From Methylobacterium amylolyticum (lineage in GTDB: Bacteria > Pseudomonadota > Alphaproteobacteria > Rhizobiales > Beijerinckiaceae): 64,000 nucleotides of DNA. The DNA lies in NCBI RefSeq assembly GCF_030700245.1, contig NZ_JAUYZI010000019.1:1-64000 (forward strand), written 5' to 3'. The notes below the pieces were generated by a model. It was not told where the DNA came from and did not search any database. It was given only the letters and a program-made list of their open reading frames with translations. Positions within the stretch are counted from its first letter, which is position 1. Every line of letters begins with the position of its first letter. The position numbers and the translations under genes were made by a program. Positions 25,130-33,468 of this stretch are shown here, in pieces.

Positions 25130-25672
25130 ATGAACGCGATGAACACCCACTACCCCGAGCCGGTCCGGGTCGAGCCGGTCAACCGGCACACCCTGGCGGT
25201 GATCGTCGACAACGAGCCCGGCGTGCTGGCGCGCATCTCGGGGATGTTCTCGGGCCGCGGCTACAACATCGAGAGCCTGACCGTCTCCGAGACGGAGGAG
25301 GCGCGCCACCTATCGCGTATCACCATCGTCACCGCCGGCACGAACGCGGTGATCGACCAGATCAAGGCGCAGCTCGACCGGCTGGTGCCGGTGCACCGGG
25401 TCGTCGACCTGACGCTCCACGGCGGCGCGATCGAGCGCGAGATCTGCCTCGTGAAGGTCCGCGGCGAGGGCGAGCACCGGAGCGAGGCCCTGCGGCTCGC
25501 CGCCGCCTTCGGCGCCAAGACGCTGGACGCGACGCTCAACTCCTTCGTGTTCGAGCTGACCGGCTCGACCGAGGAGGTCGACCGCTTCGTGCGCCTGATG
25601 AGCGTGATCGGTCTCGTCGAGATCTGCCGCACCGGCATCGCCGCGATGGCGCGGGGGGCGGAGGCGCTTTAG
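25130..25672 (+). CDS. ilvH: Acetolactate synthase, small (regulatory) subunit
   Basis: A 180-residue regulatory subunit with an N-terminal ACT domain (HTLAVIVDNEPGVLARISGMF, GRGYNIESLTVSETE) and a C-terminal ACT-like domain (LVKVRGEG, FELTGSTEEVDRFVRLM). The VDNEPGVL and GRGYNI turns form the valine feedback site. It activates IlvI and confers inhibition by valine. It follows ilvI by 76 bases in the same transcript. ilvC is not adjacent: about 2 kb of other genes intervene. Confidence 0.97.
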   Translation: MNAMNTHYPEPVRVEPVNRHTLAVIVDNEPGVLARISGMFSGRGYNIESLTVSETEEARHLSRITIVTAGTNAVIDQIKAQLDRLVPVHRVVDLTLHGGAIEREICLVKVRGEGEHRSEALRLAAAFGAKTLDATLNSFVFELTGSTEEVDRFVRLMSVIGLVEICRTGIAAMARGAEAL

Positions 25673-25717
25673 AGTGGCGTGATCTGCAATATCGCCCCCA
25701 TCCGTGGAGACGCCTTC

Positions 25718-25954
25718 ATGGAAGCAAAGCTTATCCGTACCGGCGATGAGTTCGTCATACGGATTCCGGTGAAGAAGGCCGAGGAAGCCGGATTGCGAGA
25801 CGGCCAGACGGTGACGGTCTCGCGCTCACCCGCCTTTCTGACCTATGCCGAGATGATCGCCGAGATGGACCGTCTGGGGCCCGCATATCGCCCGGAGGTG
25901 ATCGATTGGGGTCCCGACGTCGGCGCGGAGATCATCCGTGACGACTACACGTGA
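25718..25954 (+). CDS. Antitoxin, MazE/AbrB-like
   Basis: A 78-residue protein with an N-terminal swapped-hairpin AbrB-type DNA-binding fold (MEAKLIRTGDEFVIRIP, AGLRDGQTVTVS). Its acidic, probably flexible C-terminus (WGPDVGAEIIRDDY) is the part that usually blocks the toxin. The ATG at 25718 with GGAGA upstream is preferred over the frame opening at 25679. It overlaps the toxin gene by 17 bases, the normal order for this module. MazE proteins repress their own operon together with the toxin. Confidence 0.85.
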   Translation: MEAKLIRTGDEFVIRIPVKKAEEAGLRDGQTVTVSRSPAFLTYAEMIAEMDRLGPAYRPEVIDWGPDVGAEIIRDDYT

Positions 25955-26321
25955 GATCAATCCGCTCGATGCAGGCGACATCGTCTGGTTGGACCTGCGG
26001 CCGACATTGGGGCGCGAGCAGTCGGGTGTGCGGCCAGCCGTCGTGCTGACGGACGCCGACTTTCACAGCCGGCATGCGACAGCGATCATCTGCCCGATCA
26101 CGAGCAACGTTCGGCCTTGGCCCTCGAAGGTTGTGCTGCCCGAAGGAGTGGCAGTGACCGGCGCAGTGCTGGCGGATCAGATCAGATCGGTCGATCGTGC
26201 GTCGCGCGGTTTTCGCCGGGTCGGTTCCGTCCCGCCGGTCGTCATGACAGAGATCAGGAACCGGGTCATGCTGCTGATCGGTGGTTCCTTCGACGCCGCC
26301 GGCTCAAAAGGTGAAACGTGA
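25938..26321 (+). CDS. Type II toxin, MazF/PemK family endoribonuclease
   Basis: A 127-residue protein with the MazF/PemK layout: GDIVWLDLRPTLGREQSGVRPAVVLTDADF (substrate loop and Arg), AIICPITSNVRPWPSKVVLP, AVLADQIRSVDRA (catalytic Arg-Asp region) and a closing helix EIRNRVMLLIG. These toxins cut mRNA at short sites. Its 3' end overlaps the GST gene by 4 bases, which is unusual and suggests readthrough of one transcript. Confidence 0.9.
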   Translation: MTTTREINPLDAGDIVWLDLRPTLGREQSGVRPAVVLTDADFHSRHATAIICPITSNVRPWPSKVVLPEGVAVTGAVLADQIRSVDRASRGFRRVGSVPPVVMTEIRNRVMLLIGGSFDAAGSKGET

Positions 26322-26962
26322 CCGTCCGCACCCTCTACTACGCCCCCGGCGCCTGCTCCCTCGCCGCGCACATCGTGCTGGAGGAATCCGGCCTCGCATA
26401 CGAGGGCCACAAGCTCGACCTCGCCGCGGGCGACCAGCGCGCGCCGGAATTCCTCGCGGTCAACGAGCGCGGCCGCGTGCCGGCGCTGGTCGAGGACGGC
26501 TGGACGCTCACCGAGTGCGCCGCCATCCTCCGCCACGTCGCCCGGCAGGTGCCGGAGAAGGGCCTGTGGCCGGCCGACCTGCGCGAGCAGGCTTTGGCCG
26601 ACGAGTGGCTCGGCTGGCTCGCCTGCAACCACCACGTCGCCTACGCCCATATCCGCCGGCCGGGGCGCTACACGGCCGACGAGGACGCCCTCCCGGGACT
26701 GCGAGCCAAGGGCGCCGACACCTACGGCGACCTGTGCACCATGACCGAGGTGCGGCTGTCCAACGGCGGCTGGGCGGTGGGCGAACGCTACGGCGTCGTC
26801 GACGCCTACCTGATGGTCTTCTACGTCTGGGCCTCGCGCCCGGACATGGGGATGGACGTGGCCGCGCGCTTCCCGGCCTGGACGGCGCATGCCCGGCGCG
26901 TCGCCGAGCGGCCGGCGGTCCAGGCGATCTTCGTCCGCGAGGGCCTGCCCCTCCCGCGCTGA
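26318..26962 (+). CDS. Glutathione S-transferase family protein, beta-class-like
   Basis: A 214-residue protein with an N-terminal thioredoxin fold (TLYYAPGACSLAAHIVLEESG, where Cys9-Ser pairing is typical of bacterial beta-class GSTs, then NERGRVPALVEDGWTLTECAAIL with the cis-Pro and Glu-Cys glutathione contacts) and a helical C-terminal domain (VGERYGVVDAYLMVFYVWA). The substrate is unknown. It overlaps mazF by 4 bases and is followed by a TetR regulator, which may control it. Confidence 0.9.
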   Translation: MTVRTLYYAPGACSLAAHIVLEESGLAYEGHKLDLAAGDQRAPEFLAVNERGRVPALVEDGWTLTECAAILRHVARQVPEKGLWPADLREQALADEWLGWLACNHHVAYAHIRRPGRYTADEDALPGLRAKGADTYGDLCTMTEVRLSNGGWAVGERYGVVDAYLMVFYVWASRPDMGMDVAARFPAWTAHARRVAERPAVQAIFVREGLPLPR

Positions 26963-27013
26963 AAAGACGGCCGTCGGGACCGCTTGCCCCGAAGGCCGAA
27001 TCACACTAACGCA

Positions 27014-27029
27014 CGTACCGTACGGTACG
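27014..27029. promoter_or_regulatory. Perfect 16-base palindrome, probable TetR operator
   Basis: CGTACCGTACGGTACG reads identically on both strands and lies 18 bases upstream of the TetR-family ATG at 27048, between the GST and TetR genes. Length and position fit autorepression by the adjacent regulator. It could also control the GST or ilvC transcripts, but the sequence does not show that. Confidence 0.7.
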
Positions 27030-27047
27030 GTACTGACAAGCCGGACG

Positions 27048-27731
27048 ATGCAGACGAGCTCCGCGACGCAGCACGAGACGGCGCCCGCCGGCGAGACTGG
27101 TGCGCTCCGCGAGGCACCCTCCGCCCGCCAGCGGGCGGTGCTCGATGCCGTCCTCGCGCTCATGGTCGAGGGGGCCGACCAGCTCACCATGGACGCCGTG
27201 GCCCGGCGGGCGAGCTGCTCGAAGGAGACGCTCTACAAGTGGTTCGGCGACCGCGACGGCCTGCTCACCGCGACGGTGCAGTGGCAGGCCTCCCGCGTCC
27301 ACGCCGGCCGCTACGCGGTCGAGGGCCTCGACGGCGCGACGCTGCGGGAGAGCCTGCTCGACTTCGCCGCGACGTGGCTGACGGTCATCGCCAGCAGCAC
27401 GTCGGTGGCGCTCAACCGGATCGCCATCGGCCATGCCGGGTCGCACAAGAGCAATCTCGGCGGCATCGTCCTGGCCAACGGGCGCTTCGCCATCGGGGAG
27501 CGGGTGAAGCCCGTCCTCGAAGCGGGCCGCGCGGCGGGCCTCCTCGCTTTCGAGGATGGCGAGACCGCGTTCCGCACCTTCTTCGGCCTCGTCGGCCGCG
27601 ACGTCCAGATCCGGCTGCTGCTCGGCGACGCCACCGTCGCCGATCCGGCGGAGATCCGGCGCGACGCGGCCCGGGCCGTCGACCAGTTCCTGGCCCTCTA
27701 CGGCCGGGGTAACGCCAACCGCGCAAGCTAG
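27048..27731 (+). CDS. TetR/AcrR-family transcriptional regulator
   Basis: A 227-residue protein. The helix-turn-helix is AVLALMVEGADQLTMDAVARRASCSKETLYKWFGDRDGLLTATV at about residues 40-84. A helical ligand-binding domain follows (ASSTSVALNRIAIGHAGSHKSNLG and FRTFFGLVGRDVQIRLLLG), of the AefR-like type. The ligand is unknown. It is read toward ilvC, with only 15 bases between, so ilvC may be partly expressed from its promoter. Confidence 0.9.
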   Translation: MQTSSATQHETAPAGETGALREAPSARQRAVLDAVLALMVEGADQLTMDAVARRASCSKETLYKWFGDRDGLLTATVQWQASRVHAGRYAVEGLDGATLRESLLDFAATWLTVIASSTSVALNRIAIGHAGSHKSNLGGIVLANGRFAIGERVKPVLEAGRAAGLLAFEDGETAFRTFFGLVGRDVQIRLLLGDATVADPAEIRRDAARAVDQFLALYGRGNANRAS

Positions 27732-28766
<1,035 letters not shown>

Positions 28767-28930
28767 TTTGGCACTGCGCGGCCGTGCTTTGCTCGGCCGC
28801 AGCCGACGCGCAAGGGGCCGGACTCGTGGAAGCGGGGCCGGCCTCATCCCGTTCCGGGTTGCGCCTGTCCTCCGCTCCCGGCGATAAGGCCCGACAACGG
28901 CCCCGCTCCAGAGGGCCGGGGAGGGACACC

Positions 28931-29599
28931 ATGACCGACGCGGCCAGAACCTCGCTCTACTTCGAGGACCACCGTGCGCTCCAGCAGGAGTTCGGCACCA
29001 CGAAGCTCGCCGTGCGCCTCGACGAGGACTGGGTGCACGAGGCGATCCAGCCGGAGGAGGCCGCCTTCATCGGCTCCCGGGACATGTTCTTCCTCTCCAC
29101 CGTCGATCCCGACGGGATGCCGACCGTCTCCTACAAGGGCGGGCCGGCCGGCTTCGTGAAGGTGCTCGACGCGGCCACGCTCGTGTTCCCGGGCTACGAC
29201 GGCAACGGCATGTTCTACTCGATGGGCAACATCGCGGGTCAGGCCAAGGTCGGCCTGCTGTTCATCGACTTCGAGACCCCGCACCGGGTGCGCGTGCAGG
29301 GCACGGCCACGCTGCTGCGCGACGACCCCCTGATGGCCGACTACACCGAGGCCAAGTACCTCGTCCGCGTCGCCGTGACGAAGATCTGGGTGAACTGCCC
29401 GCGCTACATCCACAAGCACCGGAAGATCGAGCAGAACAAGTACGTGCCGGTGCCCGGGCGCGAGACGCCGCTGGCCGCCTGGAAGCGCCTCGACCTCGCG
29501 GGCGACGTGATCAGCGACGCCGACAAGGCCCGGGTCGCCAAGGAAGGCCGGCTGGAGGTGGCCGAGTACGAGGCGCTGGTGGCGCGCGGAGAGGCCTGA
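28931..29599 (+). CDS. Pyridoxamine 5'-phosphate oxidase-fold flavin-binding protein
   Basis: A 222-residue split-barrel protein. The fold runs from IQPEEAAFIGSRDMFFLSTVDPDGMPTVSYKGG through FVKVLDAATLVFPGYDGNGMFYSMGNI to VGLLFIDFETPHRVRVQGTA, with a final WVNCPRYIHKH, the pattern of the FMN-dependent stress or general nitroreductase-like group. The exact reaction is unknown; this is not PdxH. The 164-base gap after ilvC contains GC-rich inverted repeats but no T-tract, so a separate promoter is likely. Confidence 0.87.
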   Translation: MTDAARTSLYFEDHRALQQEFGTTKLAVRLDEDWVHEAIQPEEAAFIGSRDMFFLSTVDPDGMPTVSYKGGPAGFVKVLDAATLVFPGYDGNGMFYSMGNIAGQAKVGLLFIDFETPHRVRVQGTATLLRDDPLMADYTEAKYLVRVAVTKIWVNCPRYIHKHRKIEQNKYVPVPGRETPLAAWKRLDLAGDVISDADKARVAKEGRLEVAEYEALVARGEA

Positions 29600-29626
29600 C
29601 GCTGGTTCCGGCGAGGAGGCGTCGGC

Positions 29627-30409
29627 TCAGCCGACCTTCCGCGCCACGATGAACACCCGCGGGAAGGCGAGGAGACGCCGCCCGTCGGCGCGGGGCGGGT
29701 AGGCCCGGTCGATCTCGGCCGTGTAGGCCTCCAGGAAGCCGGCCCTCTGGTCCGGATCGAGTGGGTCGAGGAACGGCCGCAGCCCCGTGGCGCTGACCCA
29801 GGCGACGATCGCCGCCGCATCGTCCATCCGGTGGTGGTAGGCGGTCCGCCACACGTCGACCGCGTCGGCGCGCGGCGCGAGCACGTCGTAATACGCCGCC
29901 GGATCGAGCATCCGCCCGAGCCGGCCGGCGACCGCCGGGTCTCCGATCGCCGCGGCCCACGGCCCCGCCGCGGCGACCGCGCGCATGAGCCGGTGCGAGG
30001 GCTCGGCGAGGTTGTCGGGCATCTGCACCGCCAGCACGCCGCCGGGGTTCAGCAGGCCGAACAGCCGCGGCAGCAGGGTCGCGTGGTCCGGCAGCCATTG
30101 CAGCACGGCGTTGGCGTAGATCAGGTCGGGCGCGCGCTCGGGCGCCCACGTCGCGGCGTCGGCCTGCGCGAAGGCGAGCCCCGGCAGGCGGGCGCGGGCA
30201 GCGTCCAGCATGGCCGGCGAGGTATCGAGGCCGACGACCTCCGCCTCGGGGAAGCGCGCGGCGATCAGGGCGGTGGAGTTGCCCGGCCCGCAGCCGAGGT
30301 CGATCGCAAGACGCGGGCGTTCGAGCGGCACGCGCGCGAGCAGCTCGGCTGCGGGCCGGGTGCGCTCGTCCTCGAAGCGGGTGTAGAGGGCGGGGTTCCA
30401 GTCGGCCAT
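29627..30409 (-). CDS. tam: Trans-aconitate 2-methyltransferase
   Basis: A 260-residue class I methyltransferase that methylates trans-aconitate, a by-product inhibiting aconitase. It begins [20 protein letters not shown], the family signature. The SAM-binding loop is [21 protein letters not shown], followed by [19 protein letters not shown] and [12 protein letters not shown]. Length and the closing [11 protein letters not shown] match the family. It reads convergently with the PNPOx-fold gene and follows the HAD gene by 15 bases. Confidence 0.95.
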   Translation of the reverse strand: MADWNPALYTRFEDERTRPAAELLARVPLERPRLAIDLGCGPGNSTALIAARFPEAEVVGLDTSPAMLDAARARLPGLAFAQADAATWAPERAPDLIYANAVLQWLPDHATLLPRLFGLLNPGGVLAVQMPDNLAEPSHRLMRAVAAAGPWAAAIGDPAVAGRLGRMLDPAAYYDVLAPRADAVDVWRTAYHHRMDDAAAIVAWVSATGLRPFLDPLDPDQRAGFLEAYTAEIDRAYPPRADGRRLLAFPRVFIVARKVG

Positions 30410-30424
30410 CGCGCCCTCTCCCCC

Positions 30425-31126
30425 TCAGCAGCCGAGCCGGTCGGCCAGATCCGCGAGATCCGAGGCCGCGTGGGTGACCAGCACGCTCGGGCCGGTCTCG
30501 CCGCCGGCCGGGCCGTGCTCGTGCGGCCGGGCGATGTGGGCGGTGGACAGGCCGTGGCGCGCCGCCGCCGCGAGGTCGTTCGAGTGGGCGGCGACCATCA
30601 GCACCTCCTCCGGCGCGAGGCCGAAGGCGGCGGCCGCGTCCCGGTAGAGCGCGGGCTTCGGCTTGTAGTCGCGCGAGTAACCGGCGCCGAGGATCGCGTC
30701 GAACGGCAGCCCGTTGCGGCGGGCGAGATCGACCATCAGCCGCACGTGCCCGTTCGAGACCGGCGCCAGGAAGAACCGCGTGCGCAGCCGGACGAGCGCG
30801 TCGGGCACCTCGGGCCACGCGTCGAGGCGGTGCCACGCCTGCACCAACTCGGCCCGCACGTCCGCGGCCACGCCCTCGATCCCGAGCCCTGCCAGCACGC
30901 CGGGCAGCGATTCGGCCTGGAGGGTGTCGAGATCGACGAAGGGGCGCTCGCCGGAGCGCACGCGCTCCATCGACGGCTGGTACCGATCGCGCCACGCGTC
31001 GGCGAAGGCGCCCGCGTCGAGGTTCGGCGCCAGCGGCCCGACGAGCCGCGCCGCCTCCCGCGCGACGCCCGAGCGCCAGTCGACGAGGGTGCCGAAGACG
31101 TCGAAGACCAGCGCCCGGATCGTCAT
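30425..31126 (-). CDS. HAD-superfamily hydrolase, haloacid dehalogenase type II-like
   Basis: A 233-residue protein with all HAD motifs: [16 protein letters not shown] (nucleophile Asp near residue 9), [14 protein letters not shown] (motif II Ser-Asn), DYKPKPALY (motif III Lys) and [15 protein letters not shown] (motif IV Asp). The helical cap and the LVDWRSG start resemble (S)-2-haloacid dehalogenases, though many such proteins are phosphatases. Its ATG overlaps the trpS stop by 4 bases (ATGA), so it is co-translated with trpS. Confidence 0.88.
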   Translation of the reverse strand: MTIRALVFDVFGTLVDWRSGVAREAARLVGPLAPNLDAGAFADAWRDRYQPSMERVRSGERPFVDLDTLQAESLPGVLAGLGIEGVAADVRAELVQAWHRLDAWPEVPDALVRLRTRFFLAPVSNGHVRLMVDLARRNGLPFDAILGAGYSRDYKPKPALYRDAAAAFGLAPEEVLMVAAHSNDLAAAARHGLSTAHIARPHEHGPAGGETGPSVLVTHAASDLADLADRLGC

Positions 31127-32187
31127 CCCACGGTCCTCAGGGCCGGCCCGCGCCGGACGAAGCCGACGATGTCCTTCACCGCGTCGAGGGTGCCGGCGGC
31201 GATCTGTTCCGCGCGCGCCGCGCCGTCGGCGAGCACCGCGTCGATGTGGCCGGGGTCGGCGGTCAGCCGGCGCATCTCGGCGGCGATCGGCGCGAGGCTC
31301 GACACCGCGAGGTCGCTGAGCGCCGGCTTGAAGGTCGAGAACTGCGCCCCGCCGAAATCGCGCAGCACGCCCTCGCGGGTGGTGCCGGCGAGCGCCGCAT
31401 AGATGCCGACGAGGTTGTCCGCCTCCGGCCGGTCCTTCAGCCCGGCGACCTCGGAGGGGAGGGGCTCGGGGTCGGTCTTGGCGCGGCGCACCTTCTGGGC
31501 GATGGCGTCGGCGTCGTCGGTGAGGTTGATGCGCGCGTTGTCGGAGGCGTCCGACTTCGACATCTTCTTCGTCCCGTCGCGCAGCGACATGACCCGCGCG
31601 GCCGGGCCGCCGATCAGCGGCTCGGTGACGGGGAAGAACACCTCGCCGTGGCCGTGCGCGGTGATCGAGCCGGCGAAGTCGGTGTTGAACTTCTGGGCGA
31701 TGTCCCGGGTCAGCTCCAGGTGCTGCTTCTGGTCCTCGCCCACCGGCACGTGGGTGGCGCGGTAGGCCAGGATGTCGGCGGCCATCAGCACGGGGTAGGC
31801 GTAGAGGCCGATCGAGGCGTTCTCCCGGTCCTTGCCGGCCTTCTCCTTGAACTGGGTCATGCGGTTGAGCCAGCCGAGCCGCGCGACGCAGTTGAAGATC
31901 CAGGCGAGTTCGGCGTGCTGCGGCACCTGGCTCTGGTTGAACACGATCGAGCGCGCGGGGTCGATGCCCGCGGCGAGGAAGGCGGCCGTCACCTCGCGGA
32001 TCTGGGAGCGCAGGGCCGCCGGGTCCTGCCAGACGGTGATCGCGTGCAGATCGACCACGCAGTAGAGGCACTGCGCCTCGCGGTCCTGCATCTCCACGAA
32101 GCGCTTGATCGCGCCGAGATAGTTCCCGAGGTGCAGGTTGCCGGTGGGCTGCACGCCCGAGAACACCAATTCCTTGAACGCGGCCAT
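31123..32187 (-). CDS. trpS: Tryptophanyl-tRNA synthetase
   Basis: A 354-residue class I synthetase that charges tRNA-Trp. The HIGH-type motif is HLGN at residues 19-22 ([13 protein letters not shown]). The KMSKS loop is complete at about 208-212. Other landmarks are [34 protein letters not shown] and [18 protein letters not shown]. Full-length for the bacterial enzyme. The HAD gene is coupled downstream. Confidence 0.98.
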   Translation of the reverse strand: MAAFKELVFSGVQPTGNLHLGNYLGAIKRFVEMQDREAQCLYCVVDLHAITVWQDPAALRSQIREVTAAFLAAGIDPARSIVFNQSQVPQHAELAWIFNCVARLGWLNRMTQFKEKAGKDRENASIGLYAYPVLMAADILAYRATHVPVGEDQKQHLELTRDIAQKFNTDFAGSITAHGHGEVFFPVTEPLIGGPAARVMSLRDGTKKMSKSDASDNARINLTDDADAIAQKVRRAKTDPEPLPSEVAGLKDRPEADNLVGIYAALAGTTREGVLRDFGGAQFSTFKPALSDLAVSSLAPIAAEMRRLTADPGHIDAVLADGAARAEQIAAGTLDAVKDIVGFVRRGPALRTVG

Positions 32188-32268
32188 CGACGCCGTTCCC
32201 CAGAGTGCGAGAGTCCGGGGCTCCGCGCCGGCCGGCCGCGGGTTACTCGCACCCGCGGCGCGGGGGGG

Positions 32269-33039
32269 TCAAGGACGCGCCGGCCGGCCCCGGGGCAGCG
32301 CCGCGCTCGGGCAGAGGTCGGCGAGCACGCAGCGCCCGCAGGCGGGGCTGCGGTGGTGGCAGACCTTCTGCCCGTGCAGCATCAGGATCTCGTGGTTGTC
32401 GTAGAGGTCCTGCGCGCTCCAGTCGGCGGGAAGCTGCGCCCGCAGGACGCCATGCGACGGCCCGACATCGACCCGCGGGCCGATCAGCCCGAGGCGCTGG
32501 GCCACCCGGTGATGGTGGCTGTCCACCGGCAGGGCCGGCATCCGCAGGGTCGAGAACGACAGGACGGCCGCGCTGGTCTTCGGCCCGATGCCGGGGATCT
32601 CCTCCAGCCAAGCCCGGGCCGCGTCGACGCCCATCCCGGCCAGGAAGCCGAGGTCGAGGGTGCCGCGGCGCTCCCGCAGGGCGGCGAGGATCGCCCGGAT
32701 CCGCGGGGCCTTCAGCTCCGGCCACGTCACCCCGCGGATCGTCGCCTCGACCTCGGCGGTGTCGGCGTCGATCACGTCCTCCCAGGCCGGGTAGCGCGCG
32801 CGCAGCGCCTTGAAGGCCCGGCCGGACTCGGCGTTCCGCGTCCGGTGCGAGAGCAGCGAGGAGACGAGTTCCGAGACCGGGTCGAGGCTGTGGAAGTAGG
32901 GGATCGGGCAGCCGTAGACCGGACAGAGGCGGGCGTGGACGACCAGCGCCTTCTCCGCGAGCGACGGGTCCGGCGCCGGCTCCGCCCGGGCGCGGCGGGG
33001 GCGCGGTGCGGGTTCGGTGTGCGGGATCTGCGCGGGCAT
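32269..33039 (-). CDS. Endonuclease III-like DNA glycosylase
   Basis: A 256-residue HhH-GPD protein. The helix-hairpin-helix is LEEIPGIGPKTSAAVL, with the Lys of the GxGxKT motif retained. The catalytic Asp is in LPVDSHHHRVAQRLGL. The C-terminal iron-sulfur loop has four Cys spaced C-x6-C-x2-C-x5-C (VCHHRSPACGRCVLADLC). It differs from classical Nth in its Pro/Arg-rich N-terminal extension and in SHHHRV, so it belongs to a divergent Nth-like branch whose damage specificity is unknown. Confidence 0.88.
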   Translation of the reverse strand: MPAQIPHTEPAPRPRRARAEPAPDPSLAEKALVVHARLCPVYGCPIPYFHSLDPVSELVSSLLSHRTRNAESGRAFKALRARYPAWEDVIDADTAEVEATIRGVTWPELKAPRIRAILAALRERRGTLDLGFLAGMGVDAARAWLEEIPGIGPKTSAAVLSFSTLRMPALPVDSHHHRVAQRLGLIGPRVDVGPSHGVLRAQLPADWSAQDLYDNHEILMLHGQKVCHHRSPACGRCVLADLCPSAALPRGRPARP

Positions 33040-33223
33040 GGTGGGCGAATCCGCGGGGGTGGCCCGCTGTTCCGGTCCGGCACGGGGGGCGGCGATCTGT
33101 CCAAGCCGCCCCGGCCTCGCGGCCGGACCGACGGCGGACGAGCCGACCCTTTGCGGACCATCGGAGATCGCATCTCCGGCTGGTATCGTTTCCGGATGAA
33201 CCGTTCGGTGATCCTGGCCCGCG

Positions 33224-33317
33224 CCGTCATCGCGAGCCGTAGGCGAAGCGACCCAGGGCAGCGCGCGGTTTGAAACGGTGGCGCCCCTGGATTGCTTCGC
33301 TCCGCTCGCAAGGACGG
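33224..33317. repeat. Imperfect palindromic intergenic repeat
   Basis: Left arm CCGTCATCGCGAGCC and GGCGAAGCGACCCAGG (33224-33256) pairs with the right arm CCTGGATTGCTTCGCT and CCGCTCGCAAGGACGG (33286-33317). The 'CGTCATTGCGAGC-GAAGC-AATCCAGG' type of unit is a widespread dispersed palindrome in GC-rich proteobacteria. It lies in the 416-base gap (33040-33455) between the Nth-like gene and the ABC exporter. The rest of that gap holds no gene that I can see. Confidence 0.7.
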
Positions 33318-33453
33318 AGAGCGTCGATCCCGAACCCTTCCGCCGGAAGTCATATGAGACGATCAGATCACCGGCGATCCAGGCTTGAGAATCGAAGTCG
33401 ATCGATCGCAGAAGGGCGCCCCGGATTGTCGGTTACAACGCCTGAGCAGGCTT

Positions 33454-33468
33454 GAATGATTCTCATTC
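33454..33468. promoter_or_regulatory. Fur-box-like palindrome covering the ABC exporter start codon
   Basis: GAATGATTCTCATTC is an inverted repeat with 6-base arms and a 3-base centre. Its core AATGATTCTCATT differs from the classical iron-box core AATGATAATCATT at two central positions. It overlaps the ATG at 33456-33458. Binding of a Fur-family protein here would block initiation or early elongation. Confidence 0.45.

Noticed and set aside
28771-28930. GC-rich inverted repeats after ilvC as a terminator or structured RNA
   Set aside because: GCGGCCG/CGGCCGC (28778-28800) forms a hairpin, but no T-tract follows and no known RNA plan fits, so I do not call it.
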